Source of the DNA: Mikania micrantha
Taxonomy: Eukaryota; Streptophyta; Magnoliopsida; Asterales; Asteraceae
Reading direction: 5' to 3'
NCBI GenBank assembly: GCA_009363875.1
Contig: CM018689.1
Location: forward strand, 968,501 to 1,032,500
DNA: 64,000 nucleotides
Position numbers and translations under genes: made by a program. The notes under the pieces were generated by a model, which saw only the letters and a list, made by a program, of their open reading frames with translations, made no database searches and had not been told where the DNA came from. Of this stretch, positions 34,419 through 47,600 are shown piece after piece. The number at the start of each line of letters is the position of its first letter. Position 1 is the stretch's first letter.

Positions 34419-36109
34419 GTCAAGTTAGTCATAATTGAATTGAAGGTCAACGCATAACATATTTCTGTTTCAGTTCGGGTTCAAAAATTTCGAAAAATCA
34501 TTTAAGTGTTGAAAAGTTTGCGAAGTTATGATGTTCTCGAACTTCATGACATATTCGAAAAGACAGTATTCGAAAACAAGGACTTATTCGAAATCTGAAA
34601 TGTAATCGAAAAGAATACTATTCGAAATTTCAAGAGGTATTCGAAATTTCAAGAGGTATTCGAAATCTGGGCTTATTCGAAGCTTGAAGATTATTCAAAA
34701 TTTATTGGTATTCGAAACTTGAAATTTCGAGAACACTTAAATATTTCTCAACTATTTCAATTTTTTCCATAGAAAGCCCAAATATACTCGAAATGCTCGG
34801 AATCAATAGGCGACCAACATACTAGAAGATCTCCTGCTAATTTTGAGTTTTTCGAGATCAATTTTGCAAAAATTGAATTGTTTACGAAACGAAGTATTGG
34901 AATTTCGTTTTTGATCCATAACTTATGATTTAATGGATAAAACTTGATGAAAATCTATACCTATAGGCGCCTAGTGGTGATCTACAATCTAGTCGGAGTG
35001 GATTTTGAAAACGAAGTTTACAAATCGAGATCGCCTCAAAAGAACACGAATCGTATGCGAAATCAACTAGTACTCTAAAAGTTGCATATTCGGTCTATTT
35101 ATAGGTTGATTTCGTGTACTTGAAATTTCGTGAACTGGATTTCGAGTATGATTTCGATTATTAATTATTAATTTTAAAAGAAAATAAAATAAAATAAAAT
35201 AAAATAAAATAAAATAAGATAAAATAAAATAAAATAAACTCAGAAACTTTGGACGATTTCAAAGTTAAGTCGGGTCGAGTTCGTGGGATCAAATCTGTGT
35301 GACAAATTTGACCATCTTAAAATAATTTCTTATGAAACCCAACCTTAAAGATAATTATATCCCACCAATAATTTCCACTTGTTAATCCATAATTCAAAGA
35401 TAAGACTTATATGATCAACGAGTTTTCCTACGGTTTTTCTGAAATTACTTTTGGGAAGTTTATGAATAGTCAGACTGTAGAGTCGGATTATCATGCAACC
35501 TATCAATTTTGTAAAATCCTTTGTTTCAAACTTTGATTGTGTTTCAACGAACTTAAAATGTTTTCACAGAGTTTAGGATGAGAAAAGAAAAGAACAGATC
35601 GATTAGATTAGAATCAAGAACAAGAAGGGGTTCTATCATCTTTGTGCTCATTGGCATATTTTACTTTACTGATCTGCAGGCACATTGGCCTTAACGTCAC
35701 ACATCCAGGTCTTTGCTTACTCAAACCAGAGAATGCTTCAGTAAGTATTTTCCGCTCTTTGCTTGCACAAAACATAGAAAATAGCCGAGTTTTTCAAAAC
35801 AGTTTCAAGTTTATCGAAACACAATCTCGTTTTGATTTAAGGATTTATACAAAAAGTCAAATAGTTGTTACATTTATCCGGTCATCTGATTTTCCTTGCT
35901 TCTCTCTTATTTATATTTTTGAAAATGATCATGCCCATTTCTTTCATCTTGGAAAAACTAAAACTTCTTAGTGAATTATAGTTATCAACCTAGACTGACT
36001 CAAAATACCGAAAATCTTTTTGTTTTTTTTGTAAATTTCTCCTCCTAAATTTGTGATATAAAAATTAAAGTAAAACAAAACACAAATTTTATAGTATTTA
36101 CAAAAATGG
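34419..36109 (-). other. Non-coding spacer between pol and extra ORF of F
   Basis: No supportable ORF. From 34480 to 34760 the word TCGAA occurs about 14 times, usually as TATTCGAAAT. The same word crowds F's leader (56160-56460). The remainder is AT-rich. Confidence 0.55.
35181..35238. repeat. AAAAT microsatellite
   Basis: About eleven pentamer copies with one AAGAT variant. Confidence 0.9.
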
Positions 36110-37864
36110 TTTAGTCAAAACTTATTAGTTTGAGAGATGCAAGGAGGTGGTGGAATCGAGCTGTATCGAACGGTTTTGAGAAAAGATCCGCCAGATTATC
36201 ATCTGTGTGGACCTTTTCAAGATGAATCAGTTTCCGTTCGAAACAGTCGCGGATAAAATGAATCCGGATATCAATGTGTTTAGTTTTGGAGTGTTGTACT
36301 GGATTCTTGACGATCTAAAGGGCAGCTTCATTGTCACAATAGATAGGATAGTTAAGAAAATTCAAACCTTAATCGAGGAGCTGCTGTTGCATCCATATAA
36401 CCTGAGAGCAGCAACTGGAAGCAGCAGCATATATACTCCGCTTCTGCAGTGGATGTAGACATGGTTGTCTGTTTCTTGCATTGCCAAGCGACAAGGCGAT
36501 CTCCTAAGTATTGGCATCCTCCTGTGGTGGACTTCCTGTCTAAATTACAACCACCAAAATCACTGTCAGAGTAAGCATGTAAACGAAACTCAGAGTTCTT
36601 GGGGTACCACAAGCCGAGACAAGGTTTCCCGACAAGGTAACGAAAGATCCTCTTGACAACGATCAGGTGAGAAGCCTTCGGATTGGCTTGAAATCTGGCA
36701 AACTTACACACAAAAAACATGATGTCAGGTCGGCTAGCGTATAGGTATATCAATGAGCCAATCATCGAGCGGTAGAGTTGTTGGTCAACATCTTCGCCAT
36801 CTGAATCCGAAGTTAAGACCGGACAAGCAGCCATAGGAGTAGATGTAGGCTTGGAGTCCAACATCTTGAACTTTGTCAGAATATCAGTAAAATATTTGCC
36901 TTGATGAATTAGGATGCCATTCAGATCTTGCTTTATCTGAAGACCCAAAAAGAAGGTCATCTCTCCCATTGCACTCATCTCAAACTTTTTCTTCATCACT
37001 GCTTCAAATTCCTTGCATAGCACCGAGCTTGTGGAACCAAAAATAATATCATCCATGTAGATTTGGACGAGAATCAGATCGTCCTTATCCTTGCAAACCA
37101 ACAATGTCTGGTCAATGGCTGCATGGGTATATCCATGAGCAAGCAGATGATATGTGAGAGTAGCATACCATGCTCGAGGTGCTGGATGAAGACCATAGAG
37201 GGCTTTTTCTAACTTGTATACATGGTCAGGATGCTGCGAATCCTCAAATCCTAGGGGCTGGTACACATAAATTTCTTATTTGACCTTTCCATACAAGAAA
37301 GCAGTCTTCACATCCATTTGATACATAGTGAAGTTTACGTAGGAAGCATAGGCCAAGAAGATCTTTATAGCCTCAAGTCTCGCAACTGGTGCAAGAACTT
37401 CTTCATAGTCGATCTCCTCTTGTTGGTAGAAGCCCTGTACTACCAAATGTGCCTTATTCCTGATAATCCCCCTGAATCATCTCTTTTGTTTCTTAAAACC
37501 CATCTGGTTCCAATTGGCAGCTTTCCCTTGGGCAATGGAACCAGATTCCACACTTTGAGCTTCTGAAACTGCATCAGTTCTTCCTGCATTGCCTCAACCC
37601 AGCTAGACTCCTTAAGAGCCATCTTGACATTCTTGGGCTCGACCTGCGAAATAAAACAGGAATACATACAAGAATTAATCGGACCTGATTGACTTCGTGT
37701 GAGATTGCTATCAGGAAAGGTGTTCTGAGCTGGAATAGAACGGCTTCGTGTAAGAACTCCTTCCGAAAGAGGTCCAATAATGTTCTCCACAGGATGATTC
37801 TTGTTGATACTTAGGGTTAGAACTTCCTTCACTGCCATATAGTCAAGTAGATTACTGATGTGAG
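36110..37864 (-). pseudogene. Reverse transcriptase and RNase H of element F
   Basis: HPVENIIGPLSEGVLTRSRS (about 37800) and SSWVEAMQEELMQFQKLKVW lead into the RT. The frame 37266-36352 carries YQPLGFEDSQHPDHVYKLEK, ALYGLHPAPRAWY, the catalytic YMDDIIFGS (about 37060-37035; the usual YVDD is YMDD), FFLGLQIKQ, GLWYPKNSEF and the RNase H motifs YSDSDFGGC (about 36560) and STAEAEY. After a shift near 36390 the C-terminus can be followed in another frame to about 36110 (KTKHIDIR). A stop lies near 37279 and a shift near 37440. The enzyme makes cDNA in cytoplasmic particles. Confidence 0.85.
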
Positions 37865-39251
37865 TTATCTGATCTTCACTGGAGGAAGAAATGTTGTCAA
37901 CTGGAGCTGTTTCACTGGCTTCGGCTCAATGATCCACACAATGTTCCTCAGGAATGTGGTATGAGAACAGCGGATTATCAAAAGTTTGGTGGGAAGAAGA
38001 TGAAGCTTGATCGGTTTCTGGTCGTGGCTGAACAGACTGTGAAGTATCCGGATCTGATGGGATATCTTCATTGATCGGGGTAGGCTGAACTGGAGGGGCC
38101 CGATCATACATGCCTGGAGGGTCACCCGTCAGAAGCTTGGAATCAGATGGAAGGTAGTCAACCCGATAGTCTACGTCATCACCCTGGTAGAAGTTGTCGA
38201 TTGGTTCAGATGGTACTGCATTTATCTGATGTAGTGTTAAAGTGCTTGAAAGTAGAATCATACTGAAACAGCCAGTTTGGACCAAAACCAGCGTCTGTAG
38301 TGTTCATCTCTTGCCAATCGATATAATATGATTCCACAATCATCCGAGTCTTCTTGTTGTACACCCGGTAGGTAGCCTTTTCTGATGAATAGCCCACAAA
38401 GTAACACTCATCACCCTTGTCATCAAACTTATGATTAGGCTCAGTATGGAGAAGAGTGCACAGACACCCGAATGACTTGAAATGACCAACTTTAGGCTTC
38501 AGGTTGAAGAAGATCTCGTAATGTGTCTTCTGATGGCGTTTGTTCAACAGTGCTCGATTCTGAACATAACAAGCGGTGTTAACAGCGTCAGCCCAGAAGA
38601 ATATCGGCAGCTTGGATTCTGACAGCATGGTTCGTGCAGCTTCAATGAGCGTTCTGTTCCTCCTCTCAGCAACTCCATTTTGCTGAGGTGTACGGGCCGC
38701 ACTGTAATGTCGAGCAATCCCTTCTCATCACAGAAATCAATAAGAGTCTGATTTCTAAATTCAGTGCCATTGTCGGTTCTTATCACCTTAACCTTTAAGT
38801 TTTTCTTATTTTCAATCAAGGTAATAAACTTCTTCAGAATCTCTGGTGTCTCATCTTTCTTGGCCATAAAGAACACCCAAGTAAATCCGGGATAGTCATC
38901 TGTCACTACCAGACAATATGATTTCTTCCCAATGCTCATAACGTTGACTGGTCCAAAGAGATCCATGTGAAGAAGTTGCAGAAACGATGAGATAGAATTG
39001 AACAACATAGGTTTGTGGGCTCTCTTATGCTGCTTCCCCTTGGCACATGCGATGCACTTCTCAATTGTGGAGAAGTCTTTAGAAGGTAAGCCGATAATGT
39101 GATCTCCCTTAGCAAGTCGGTTGAGATTTTTCAGATTGATGTGACCCAGTCGGCGATGCCAAAGTAGACAATCATGCTCCGATGTCTTTGAGAACAAGCA
39201 GGTGTTGTCTGTGAATGAATCTGAATTCATATTGATAATGTAGGCATTATT
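37865..39251 (-). pseudogene. Integrase of element F, interrupted by G
   Basis: Reads CLLWHRRLGHINLKNLNRLAKG, CIACAKGKQHKR, LLHMDLFGPVNVMSIGKKSYC, DDYPGFTWVFF (usual DYSR has Pro-Gly), RTDNGTEFRN (second catalytic Asp), then a one-base shift near 38710, LRGGTERSLK and WADAVNTACYVQNRAL. Frames 38628-38206 and 38285-37926 carry the C-terminal part, GHFKSFGCLCTLLHTEP and GPNWLFQYDSTF. At 39251 the frame is cut by G; it resumes upstream at 52966. Confidence 0.85.
39247..39251. other. Target-site duplication of element G (left, ttatt)
   Basis: Repeated exactly at 52961-52965. Joining the flanks restores the F frame (RINN then AYIIN). Confidence 0.93.
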
Positions 39252-39420
39252 TGTAACATTTGTGCATTTAGTCATGATAGTCGTAAACAATGTTAGAACA
39301 GCGTGTGTACATGTTCAGTCAGTCAATGTGAATCATATGTTCATTATGTGTTTGTGTGTTAAAATCTTTATCATTTAACAAGTATGTATTATTTATTTAC
39401 AGTCGAGTTCACTAGGCAAG

Positions 39421-39508
39421 AACAGTATTGTGTTATATCGAAACAGTGGTGGGCAGCGAGAGTGAGCCCTATGTATATACTGCGTTCGGTATAACAGGAT
39501 AGTGTTGG
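39421..39508 (+). other. Recurrent TATA-loop hairpin, G 5' LTR copy
   Basis: Left arm 39421-39446 pairs with 39480-39507; GTTATATCGAA against TTCGGTATAAC is the core. The loop has GTGGTGGGCAGCGAGAGTGA, the inner GGGC/GCCC pair and CTATGTATATA. Confidence 0.7.
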
Positions 39509-39890
39509 TGCGTAGTGTTAAGACGAATATTATAACAATTAATTAATTCACAAAAATCGTAATACGTAAGCGAGACTGAGTATAGTTATGGGTGACGATC
39601 CATTAATAATACGAATGTTGAACTTATAATTACGATTAAACGACTTTAAATAATTAATACGATCGAAAAACGTACGCGATTGCGGGTATACACGTAATTG
39701 TATGTGTTTAACGATCTGACAACACACGAAGAGTAAAAATAATTAAATTATTTATTTTATATTTTTACAATTTTAAAACTCATCATTTATTTGAGTTTAA
39801 CAACTCTTTTATTTTAAATACGCGTAAAATACGCGTTACGTTCCGGAAACGCGAACCGAGCGACCAAAACGGACCCGAACACCACCCGGA

Positions 39891-39899
39891 CTATAAAAG
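39891..39899 (+). promoter_or_regulatory. TATA box of G 5' LTR
   Basis: CTATAAAAG about 640 bp into the LTR, followed by CT-rich sequence (CTCTCTCTCTAC near 39945) typical of plant retrotransposon leaders. Confidence 0.7.
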
Positions 39900-40289
39900 C
39901 CTTGAACAAGGCTTAATTCTTCATTTATTTCAACAACAACCCACTCTCTCTCTACAATTCGTCTCCCACCTCTCTCTAAAAACCCACAACTTTAAACGTT
40001 CGTAACTCGCTCGTTTCTTGACGAAATTCGGTGTTCTCGGTGTCCACGCGAAGCCCTCGACATCCTCTACACGAAAGTACAAGATTTTCGCAGATTCATC
40101 CAGCCACAATCGAGGTATTTGAGCTTGAATGTTCGGGAAATTAGGGTTTTTGTGAGTTTATGTTAAAACCCGACACATAGCCGGTTTATTACATCAACCT
40201 TTAAGACTCGACTGCATAGCAACTTTCTGTGATGATAGATCGACATAGCAAGAGACTTAGAACCACTTGAATGTGTTGGTGATGGCGCA

Positions 40290-40790
40290 GGTAACAGGTT
40301 CGGTGAGAACCCAGGGAAAACGAACCCATAGGGTTTTCTGGCCGAACCCTCGTGAACACAGCAAGCCCGACGAACCCTGCATGGTTCGTGAAGTTATCAG
40401 CCGAACCCAGAAGATCCTCACGAACCTGTGCCGAGCCTCCATGCCTCCCACGAACCCTAGTTGCCCTGCACGAACCCTTAGTGAGGTAGCCGAACCATGG
40501 GTAGGCTGACGAACCCTGCATGGTTCGCAGTTTCATCAGCCGAACCCTAAGGGTTCCACGAGCCTTCACCGAATCATTTGAGGCCCAACGAACCATGCAT
40601 GATGTCATGTTACCCGAACCCTGCTGCACGTATTGCCGAACCAGTCAGTTAGTCGAACCCTCGAACATGTAGCGAACCCTGCATGGTTCGCCCAACATTA
40701 GCCGAGCCTTCGGTGGGAGAGTTTCACGAACCATCATGGGGTTAGCATGCAACGAACCATGGGCCAAATACCTAGAAAGGTTCGCTGCCT
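40290..40790 (+). repeat. CGAACC/GGTTCG palindrome array in G 5' LTR
   Basis: Three full copies of CGAACCCTGCATGGTTCG (40371-40388, 40510-40527, 40673-40690) plus more than fifteen CGAACC or GGTTCG half sites in 500 bp. The same array is at 50263-50763 in the 3' LTR. Long ORFs read across it on the minus strand are by-products. Confidence 0.8.
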
Positions 40791-41946
40791 AAGTGGCTGC
40801 CAAAAACCTATTCGGCCCAACTCAAGGTTATAAGGCCCAATCTTATAAAGAACTCGACCCACAGACGTAAACCAAGCACGATTGAGATAGGTTGGCCCAT
40901 TAAGATCTTTAATTGGCCCAATATCACGTTGGAACCTTACATGGCCTACTTAATCATTTCTTAGCCCAACTCAAATCCCTTAGGCCCAATCCAAGCCCAT
41001 ACGACTCATTATGATCTTAATTAGCTCGATATTAGCTTGGACACGTTAGGAGCCCTATATACAAGTTGTTGGGCCAACGTCACATGCAATTGGCCCAACA
41101 TCACCTTCAATTGGATCATTATCATTTTAAATGGCCCACGGCCTTTGTCTAAGTCCATAATGACTTTCATGGACTTAGAACCCCTTGGTTGGCCACAACT
41201 CAAAGTGATTGTAATTTGATCTTAGTTGGTTTAAGTTGCAACTTAAACTAATAATGGGATCAAGTCACAATCTCAAGAACTTAAAACAATTGGAACATCT
41301 TTTCATAAGTCATGTTAATCAATGGTTATCAAAGTCTCAAACATTTATCATTTTATGCATAAGGTTTATGCAATGGAACATTTCATATGCGTTTCTTGGA
41401 CCCATGATCAATCAAGTGATTCAAACCATAACTTTCAAGTTTTCACAACAATCATAATCATGAGAACAAGTTATCATGTGATAATCAATTTCAGGAGAAC
41501 ACAAGTCAATCAATGAATCAAAGTCTATACAATTATAAATTCTATATCTTATGTATGATTACAATGTTATAGGAAACAATTAGAAGTCATGTTTGCTACT
41601 TGCTAACTGTTTAGTTCAGAGTCTACTGCAGACAGGTGAGAACTTTAGCCCCTCTTTTACTGTTTTTATAACTGTTTTGGGGTGGAACACGTGATCAAAC
41701 CAATCATTTACAATCATATTTCATTACACAAGGTGTGTGTATTCTTATAAACATTACGGGTTCATTTTACGAATCCTAGGGAATTATCAACTATTAAACT
41801 CTTTTCACTAAAAAGGTTTTATAAAGAATCTTTGAACTGTTTTGTAACTGAATTACTCAAATGTATTTATGAAGGATAAACACTTTTAGATAAAGGATTT
41901 TATAAACTCTTTTGTTATAAACCTTGTTGTTACACAAGGTCACCAC

Positions 41947-42128
41947 ATCATGGTATTCAAAACAAGTGGTTCACAACATGGTATTCAAATCAAGTGGATT
42001 ACAACATGGTATTCAAATCAAGTGGTTCACAACATGGTATTCAAATCAAGTGGTTCACAACATGGTATTCAAATCAAGTGGTTCACATCATGGTATTCAA
42101 ATCAAGTGGTTCTTTTCATGGTATTCAA
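41947..42128 (+). repeat. 28-bp minisatellite in G 5' LTR
   Basis: About seven copies of a 28-bp unit beginning CATGGTATTCAAATCAAGTG. The 3' LTR carries the same number of copies at 51920-52101. Confidence 0.9.
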
Positions 42129-42340
42129 AACAAAGGATTTAATTCGTGGAATTAAATCTAGGTTTTTATTTCATGTTATCAAATAAGGCATTAACACATC
42201 CGGTTAAAGTGAGGTTCAGAAACATGGTGTCTATTGTTGTAAACAAACTTGTAAAAGCATCAAGTATCATATTCATTAGCGTTAGTACTGGGTGATCACA
42301 ACAAGGGAAAGCGGACACACACATTGGGGCAGGCCGATTG

Positions 42341-42381
42341 CTGCAGTTAGTTTTTAAATCTGTTTTATAAACTAACTGCAG
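42341..42381 (+). other. Perfect 13-bp inverted repeat in G LTR
   Basis: CTGCAGTTAGTTT (42341-42353) and AAACTAACTGCAG (42369-42381) with a 15-nt AT-rich loop. It lies in the putative LTR intron, about 280 nt before the acceptor. The copy in the 3' LTR is identical. Confidence 0.8.
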
Positions 42382-42990
42382 ATTTCGGTTACATATGGTT
42401 TTATCAAAACTGTTGACACATTATCTAACTCCAAACGTGGTTTGGGACTTGATATTATATGTTAACTCTCGTGCAAACAGTGATTGGACTGTTTACACTC
42501 ATTTTCTTACTTGATGTTAGTTTGGGTTGCAGCTCATCCGTGTGAATCTTATGTTGCTTTAACTTACCTATGCCTTGAATCATATACTCATGTTTACAAA
42601 TGTTTAAACCTATTGTTCTCACCAACTACGTCTGTAGTTGACAGTTACTTTTCACGTGTTTCAGGTAATCAGGTTTAAGACATTTTCAGGGACAACTAAG
42701 GAGACCATCCTAAGATAGAACAAGATGAAGAAACATGCTAGGATGGATTAGAAACACACTAAATCCTGATTGTTTAATTGTCTTGTTTGAAGTCTTATTT
42801 TGTAAACTATATTTTGGGTCTGTAGTTGTCTTTCTTTTGGTAGATAGTTGTCTGTAACTAAACAATGGTCTTAACATTATGAAACATAGTAATCCGTTGT
42901 GGTTGTTCTTATTCAATACTTGTGCATGATTCAACTGTTCATACGTCACCGCGCCGTGGATTCCGCACGCGGCGCAGGGGTGTGACAGGT

Positions 42991-43003
42991 TGGTATCAGA
43001 GCC
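42991..43003 (+). other. Primer-binding site of element G
   Basis: TGGTATCAGAGCC, three bases after the LTR; matches initiator tRNA-Met. Confidence 0.95.
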
Positions 43004-44658
43004 AAGGTTGTAGAGAACTAGGAAAAACCCAATGTTTAATGACCTAGACTATAACCTAAGCTACCCAATAGGACTAAGTGCTATAGACTTGAGGATACTT
43101 AGGATCTAAGTAACTTAAGTGAGCATTAAGTCTACATCAAGCTTGAAAGATCTTAGGGACATTTTACTAAGATTAGATATTGAGTCAAAGAATTTGAATC
43201 GGACTTCTATAATTTTAGAAACCGAATTAAATTCTCACACATATGCATTTAAGGATTTCAGAGGCAAGGATCTGTATTCTTAGTATCCTTGATCTGAAAT
43301 TCTCACACATAGATCATTATAGGATTTAGAGGCAAAGATTTATATCTTTGATCTAAGATCCTTGTCATATTCATTATGGGATTTAGAGGCAAAGATTGGT
43401 ATCTTTGATCTAAAGTCCTTGTCATATTCATTATAGGAATTCAAATGTCAAGATCTATTAATTTAGAGTCTTGATTTGAAATCCTTGTCATGCTCATTAT
43501 AGGAATTCAAGGTCAAGAACTATTAATTTAGAGTCTTGATTTGAAATCCTTGTCATTGTTTTCATTGTTATCATTATCAGGTGTTCATTATCATAGGAAC
43601 TTTATAACTTAGAAACTGTGTAACAGTATTCTTTAGTTGAAGTTCTCACAAGAGATCATTATACTCGATACTGTAAGTATTAAGAACCTAGGTTAATTAA
43701 CCTAGGACACACATGCTAAAACCTAAGGTTTTAATTTCTAAGTAAATTAAGAACCATGGTTTACATAATCATAAACATATCCACAGAACAAGAGGCAATC
43801 ATGAAACGATCATAATCAATCAACAGTTGGAATCTTAGCCCCAAATATAGACGACGGATTAACGCTGATGTGTTGAGGTAAGTGGTGGGTCGGTGAGAGC
43901 TTACCCTATATATAACCTTATTTCAGTATGTTAGGGGGAATCCGGCGTTTGTATTTGGAGTGAGGATTCGGGATCAACTGGACACATGGATCATTAGTCA
44001 AACACATAGGATACAAACATTTGGGAAACAATCATTGGTGAATCAAATCATAGTGCAATTCAAACTTGGATGAACCAAACATTATGGTGAATCAATCAAG
44101 TTGTGAACATTCTGTAAATGTAAACCTTAAGTGAAATTCTTAAGTGATTACATCATTAGTACTTACTGACATAGGTTAACAGGAAAGTGTAGAACACACG
44201 TATGACTTAGTTCTACATGTTAACAACTGTTAGTAGGTGCACACATAACATAATCATGGTTCAATCATGGAATCAATCATAGTTCAAGTTGATCAAAGAT
44301 CATGGGATTCTTAATCAATGGAACACACTTGCAAATCAGTACAAACGTGTTGCCAAATGCTAGCAATGGCATGATCGTGGTATACCGAAACGGTGGTGGG
44401 CAGCGAGAGTGAGCCCTATATATAAGCTATTTTCGGTATATCGGGAAAGTGTCAGTGTGTAGGTTTGGTGGAGAGATCATGGAACATCGTACATATTCAC
44501 ATGATAAGTATGCAAATAAGTTGATAACTTATACGTGTACTGGATCATATTACAATTGAATGATAATACTAGTAGTATGGATATATTACTGACCTTATCA
44601 TGAAAATTCAATTGTATCCTTCCTCATTACTGACCCACTTGTGGCTTCTATTCGTAGA
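43004..44658 (+). repeat. Leader of G with tandem repeats and two hairpins
   Basis: Non-coding. From 43250 to 43565 there are about five imperfect tandem copies (57-66 bp) of a unit built on GGATTTAGAGGCAAAGAT and TCCTTGTCATATTCATTAT. Two copies of the recurrent hairpin follow: 43861-43950 (core TTGAGGTAAG/CTTATTTCAG; inner GGGT/ACCC) and 44378-44443 (core GGTATACCGAAA/TTTCGGTATATC; inner GGGC/GCCC). The leader ends at the gag ATG. Confidence 0.7.
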
Positions 44659-47600
44659 ATGCCTCCCCGACGTGATCCTAACGGAGGGGGTTCAACAAGT
44701 GGCAACGACGATGAGATTAACAAGATTGCTCGAGCTATCGCGGTTCATATGCGGGATGTGATCCCGGGTATGGTCACTGATATTACCCAAAATCTTCGGG
44801 GAAGTACCGGTGATTCTGCACACAACTCAAATGCCACTAACGCTGGAACTGCTAACTTTACTTTCAAGCAGTTCAACGATGCTAAACCTCCTAAGTACTC
44901 TGGTACCGAGGGAGCTACCGGCCTACTGCAATGGCTGGAAAGCATTGAAGACATTCTCGACTTCACTGGATGTCCTGAGAATCTGAAGGTCAAGATGGCC
45001 TCAAGCGCTTTTCACAAAGGCGCTCTCACCTGGTGGAATTCAGAGAAGAACACCAGAGGCCGAGAAGTCGCGTTATCATTACCGTGGGACGGTTTCAAGA
45101 ATCTGCTTGTGGAAAAGTTTTGTCCACGTCATGAACTGAAGAAACTCGAGGTGGAGATGTGGAATCTGGTGCAAGATAGTGGAGAGAACGCAAAGTATAC
45201 AACTCGATTCCATGAGTTGTGCATTCTGGTACCCCATTTGGTTACTCCTCTATCCTGCAGGATAGAGAAATACATTGAAGGTCTACCGTTAGTAGTCAGG
45301 GGAACTGTCATGGGTAATAACCCTACTACTCTAGAGGCGGCGATTCAACTTGGTGCTACTCTTACTGAAGAGTATGTGAAGTCTGGAGTGCTCACCCGAA
45401 AGGGATTCAAGAGAGCTCAGATTGAAGAAGGCAAGAAGCCTGAACAGCACCATCACAAGAAGAAGAAGCAAAAGACAATCAAGAACTTTGCAGCGCTGAC
45501 TGCGGCTGTACCTACTCATGCCACACCTATCACTGCTATGCCACAACCAGCAAATGCCAGAAAGCCTTATACTGGCCAGTTTCCACTTTGCACCAAATGC
45601 CAGTATCATCATCTGCCCAACACTCCATGCAAGAAGTGTCTCAAATGTGGGCGTATGGGACACTTTGCAGCTACTTGTAGATCTACTCATCTTGTTGCTG
45701 CAACAACTGCTACCACTACCACTACTGCTACAGGTGGAAGAGCCTGTTACAATTGTGGAGCAGAGGGACACTTCAGAAATCAGTGTCCAAAACTCAACAA
45801 CAATACTGCTGCTGCTCGTGCTTTTGTTATTGGAACTGCTGAAGCACGTGAAGAGCCGGCAGTCATCACGGGTACATTTCTTATCAATGATCATTATGTT
45901 CCTATCATATTTGATACTGGTGCCGATAAAAGTTTTATCTCTACTCATACTGCATCTTTGCTTAATATGCAACTATCCACACTTACTGCTCCTTATACTG
46001 TAGAAGTAGCGAATGGTAAGACCATAGTTGTAGATTCCATAATTCATGCTTGTGAGCTAAGATTAAATGACCATCTCTTTTCCATCGATCTCATTCCTAT
46101 GACTCTCGGAAGCTTCGAAGTTGTAGTAGGAATGGATTGGTTATCCAAAAACAATGCTGAAATCGTATGCTCGGAGAAACTTATTCGAATTCCCTTACCG
46201 TCCGGCGAAACGATGATAGTCTACGGCGAGAAGCCATGCCGCGGATTGAAGATTGTATCGTGCATCAAGGCGAGGAAGTACTTGAAGAAGAAATATTATG
46301 CTTTCCTAGCTCATGTAGTGGAAAAGAAACCTGAAAAGAAAGCAGTTGGAGATGTTCCAGTTATCAGAGATTATCCAGACGTATTTCCAGAAGACTTGCC
46401 CGGACTACCACCAGTCCGACAAGTGGAGTTTAGAATTGATCTTGTCCCTGGAGCAAACCCAGTGGCGAAATCACCGTATCGATTAGCACCGTCTGAGATG
46501 CAAGAACTGTCTAGTCAGCTTCAAGAACTTTTAGACAAAGGTTTCGTAAGGCCGAGTTTCTCTCCATGGGGAGCTCCGGTTCTCTTTGTCAAAAAGAAAG
46601 ACGGTTCATTTCGTATGTGCATCGACTATCGTGAGCTGAACAAGTTGACAATCAAGAATAGATATCCTCTGCCCAGGATCGATGATCTGTTTGATCAATT
46701 ACAGGGAGCAACTTGCTTCTCTAAGATTGACTTACGATCTGGGTATCATCAGTTAAGAGTAAATGATGAGGATATACCAAAGACGGCATTTAGGACTCGA
46801 TATGGACATTATGAGTTTGTGGTTATGCCATTTGGGCTGACCAATGCACCCGCAGTGTTCATGGACTTGATGAATCGAGTCTGCAGGCCTTACTTGGATC
46901 AGTTTGTTATCGTCTTTATTGATGATATACTGATTTATTCCAAGTCCGAACAAGAACATGAGGATCATTTGAAGAAAGTCTTGGAACTACTAAGAGAGGA
47001 ACAACTTTATGCTAAATTCTCAAAGTGTGAATTTTGGCTAAAGGAGGTTCACTTCTTAGGACATGTCATAAACAAAGATGGGATACATGTAGATCCGGCG
47101 AAGATTGAGGCGATTAAGAACTGGACTACCCCATCTACTCCAACAGAGATTCGTTCATTTCTGGGTTTGGCAGGTTATTACAGAAGATTCATTGCAAACT
47201 TCTCTAAGATAGCCTTGCCACTTACCACACTAACTTAGAAAAGTCAAGCGTTTATATGGGGGCAGAAACAGGAAGATGCATTTCAACTTCTTAAACAGAA
47301 GTTATGCAACTCCCCTATCCTTAGTCTCCCAGAAGGCAGTGATGATTTCATTGTCTACTGTGATGCTTCAAATCTTGGCCTCGGTTGTGTACTTATGCAA
47401 CGGGACAAGGTCATTGCTTATGCTTCAAGACAACTTAAGGTTCACGAGAAGAATTACACTACTCATGACCTTGAGTTAGGGGCTGTGGTCTTTGCATTGA
47501 AGATTTGGAGACACTACCTGTATGGTACTAAATGTGTTATCTATACAGACCACAAGAGCCTACAACATATTCTAAATCAGAAAGAACTCAACATGAGACA

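Larger units (their letters stand above)
39252..42987 (+). repeat. 5' LTR of element G
   Basis: TGTAACATTTG...GGGGTGTGACA. Signals in order: recurrent hairpin (39421-39508), ATGGGTGACGAT (39588-39599), TATA box CTATAAAAG (39891-39899), CT-rich leader, an array of CGAACC words (40290-40790), donor-like CAG|GTGAG (41635/41636), 28-bp minisatellite (41947-42128), perfect inverted repeat (42341-42381), TTGAC branch-like site and acceptor TTTCAG|GT (42664). If transcription starts just after the TATA box, about 3 kb of LTR is transcribed upstream of the PBS. Confidence 0.93.

Noticed and set aside
36207..36458. 83-codon plus-strand ORF
   Set aside because: Antisense of F RNase H C-terminus.
40201..40629. 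142-codon minus-strand ORF, repeated at 50174-50602
   Set aside because: It reads through the CGAACC palindrome array inside both G LTRs and has no domain; its repetition only reflects the LTR pair.
41947..42128. Possible CRISPR-like array
   Set aside because: Direct tandem repeats without spacers, in a plant LTR.
41924..42186. Overlapping plus-strand ORFs with repetitive peptides (also 51897-52159)
   Set aside because: Products of the 28-bp minisatellite, which is not a multiple of three; no coding signal.
45331..46003. Long minus- and plus-strand ORFs over G gag (213 and 161 codons)
   Set aside because: Out-of-frame shadows of the gag-pol frame, which has clear domains.
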